This document shows, piece after piece, positions 5,154 to 6,066 of a stretch of DNA of 6,066 bases; the stretch's first letter is position 1; every line of letters starts with the position of its first letter. The position numbers were made by a program, and so were the translations under genes. Source of the stretch: an uncultured Asticcacaulis sp. (GTDB taxonomy: Bacteria > Pseudomonadota > Alphaproteobacteria > Caulobacterales > Caulobacteraceae); contig CAMLIY010000188.1 of assembly GCA_946480125.1 (NCBI GenBank), positions 1 to 6,066 on the forward strand, written 5' to 3'. Under the pieces are notes generated by a model, which saw nothing but the letters and a program-made list of their open reading frames with translations, ran no database searches and had not been told where the DNA came from.

Positions 5154-6066
5154 TGGGCGACCTCCTTAAGCGTGACAACAAGGGTAGCGATATCGGCGTC
5201 CGAGACGGTTTCGGTGACGGCGACGATCAAATGGTTCTCGAAGCCCGGCTCGTTTTGCAGGCGGGCAAACGGCACGCCGCCCAGGACTTTCTTAGCTGCC
5301 AAAGCTTCCACAACCGTGATGGCAGGTTTCGCCAGTTTGACCGTGAATTCATTGAAGAAACGCGGCGTCACCACTTCAAAACCAGCGGCAGCCAGTTGAT
5401 CCTTCGCCGCATGAGCCTTGGCGTAGTTGATCTTCGCCACACGTTGCAGACCGGTCTGACCAAGCAGACTCATGTGGACGCTGAAGGCCAGCGCGCAAAG
5501 GCCTGAATTGGTGCAGATATTCGAAGTCGCCTTGTCGCGGCGGATATGCTGCTCACGGGTGGAGAGGGTGAGCACGAAACCGCGCTCGCCATCGGCATCA
5601 ACCGTCTCGCCGCAAAGGCGGCCCGGAAGTTGGCGCAGGTATTTTTCCCTGGCGGCGAACAGTCCGACATAGGGGCCGCCATAGGACAAAGGAACTCCAA
5701 TGGACTGGCCTTCGACGGCCACGACATCGGCGCCCATTTCACCGGGCGATTTCAGCAGGCCGAGCGACATCACCTCGGTGACGACGACGATCAGCAGGGC
5801 GCCGGCAGCCTGAGCGGCCTTGGCGATCTCGGTGACATCGGTCGCGGTGCCGAAGACGTTCGGCGTCTGGACGACGACGCAGGCGGTGTTGGCATCGATA
5901 TGTTGCAGCACGTCGGCTTCGTTATCGACGGCGACGGCGCAGGCTTCGGTCTCGATACCGACGGCATGGGCCAGGGTCTCGACCGTTTCGCGGTAGTGCG
6001 GATGCAGGCCGCCGGAGAGCACGGCCTTGTTGCGCTTCGTCACGCGGGTGGCCATCAGCACGCCTT
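5150..6066 (-). CDS. gcvPA: Glycine dehydrogenase (decarboxylating) subunit 1, P protein N-terminal half (5' end outside window)
   Basis: The visible part is about 304 residues, from GVLMATRVTKR to KEVAQ and the TGA at 5150-5152. Whole GcvPA proteins are about 445-450 residues, so roughly a third of the N-terminus lies past the right edge. The reading frame stays open to the edge, so the GTG at 6061 and ATG at 6055 are internal codons and not starts. Characteristic stretches are SGGLHPHYRETVETL, VEGQSIGVPLSYGGPYVGLF, LPGRLCGETVDADG, FVLTLSTREQHIRRDKATSN and ICTNSGLCALAFSVHMSLLG. The protein is the partner half of the P protein and is encoded directly before GcvPB, overlapping it by 4 nt. gcvT and gcvH are expected upstream, to the right of the window, where any glycine riboswitch would also lie. 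Confidence 0.96.
   Translation of the reverse strand, partial: GVLMATRVTKRNKAVLSGGLHPHYRETVETLAHAVGIETEACAVAVDNEADVLQHIDANTACVVVQTPNVFGTATDVTEIAKAAQAAGALLIVVVTEVMSLGLLKSPGEMGADVVAVEGQSIGVPLSYGGPYVGLFAAREKYLRQLPGRLCGETVDADGERGFVLTLSTREQHIRRDKATSNICTNSGLCALAFSVHMSLLGQTGLQRVAKINYAKAHAAKDQLAAAGFEVVTPRFFNEFTVKLAKPAITVVEALAAKKVLGGVPFARLQNEPGFENHLIVAVTETVSDADIATLVVTLKEVAQ
5160..5167 (-). promoter_or_regulatory. Strong ribosome binding site for gcvPB
   Basis: On the - strand AAGGAGGT lies 6 nt before the gcvPB ATG, inside the last codons of gcvPA. It is a near-perfect match to the anti-Shine-Dalgarno sequence. Together with the ATGA overlap it fixes the gcvPB start and suggests balanced production of the two P-protein halves. 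Confidence 0.85.

Noticed and set aside
6055..6061. GTG or ATG near the right edge as the gcvPA start.
   Set aside because: The frame is open to the window edge and the visible protein is about 145 residues shorter than GcvPA, so these are internal codons.

Overview
The window (about 57-58% G+C by eye) looks like an ordinary chromosomal stretch of an alphaproteobacterium. Three things point there. The ATP synthase Fo genes run c, b', b and then stop at a terminator with no F1 genes following, which is the split Fo/F1 arrangement of Alphaproteobacteria. Both a b' and a b subunit are encoded. The glycine decarboxylase P protein is split into GcvPA and GcvPB. Caulobacterales (for example an Asticcacaulis-like organism) is my best guess from overall feel and G+C, but this is low-confidence inference.

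Layout. Positions 1-1316 (+ strand) are the 3' end of an Fo operon: the last codons of atpE (c), then atpF' (b') and atpF (b). A 10-bp stem-loop lies between atpE and atpF', and a strong intrinsic terminator closes the operon. Everything to the right is on the - strand, so the atp operon is convergent with it. Read in the - direction from the right edge, the genes are gcvPA (5' end outside the window), gcvPB (overlapping gcvPA by 4 nt), a small basic membrane protein (3116-3520), a second related small membrane protein (2417-2890) with its own terminator, and a cation diffusion facilitator of the SLC30A9/ZnT9-like type (1350-2300). The stop codon of the last gene sits in the loop of the atp terminator hairpin.

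How the genes work together. The atp genes supply the membrane rotor and peripheral stalk of the F-type ATP synthase. GcvPA and GcvPB form the P protein, which decarboxylates glycine and passes the aminomethyl group to GcvH; gcvT and gcvH are expected upstream, beyond the right edge. The two small membrane proteins are divergent paralogs of each other (my alignment by eye). They resemble PGPGW-type two-helix membrane proteins of unknown function and have no evident link to glycine metabolism. The CDF protein probably exports a divalent metal.

I found no mobile element, CRISPR array, tRNA, rRNA or defence system. The least explained parts are the small membrane protein pair, the perfect 15-bp hairpin directly before the start of one of them, the atpE/atpF' stem-loop and the long low-complexity N-terminus of b'. 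No intergenic stretch exceeds 300 bases; the longest is 2891-3115.
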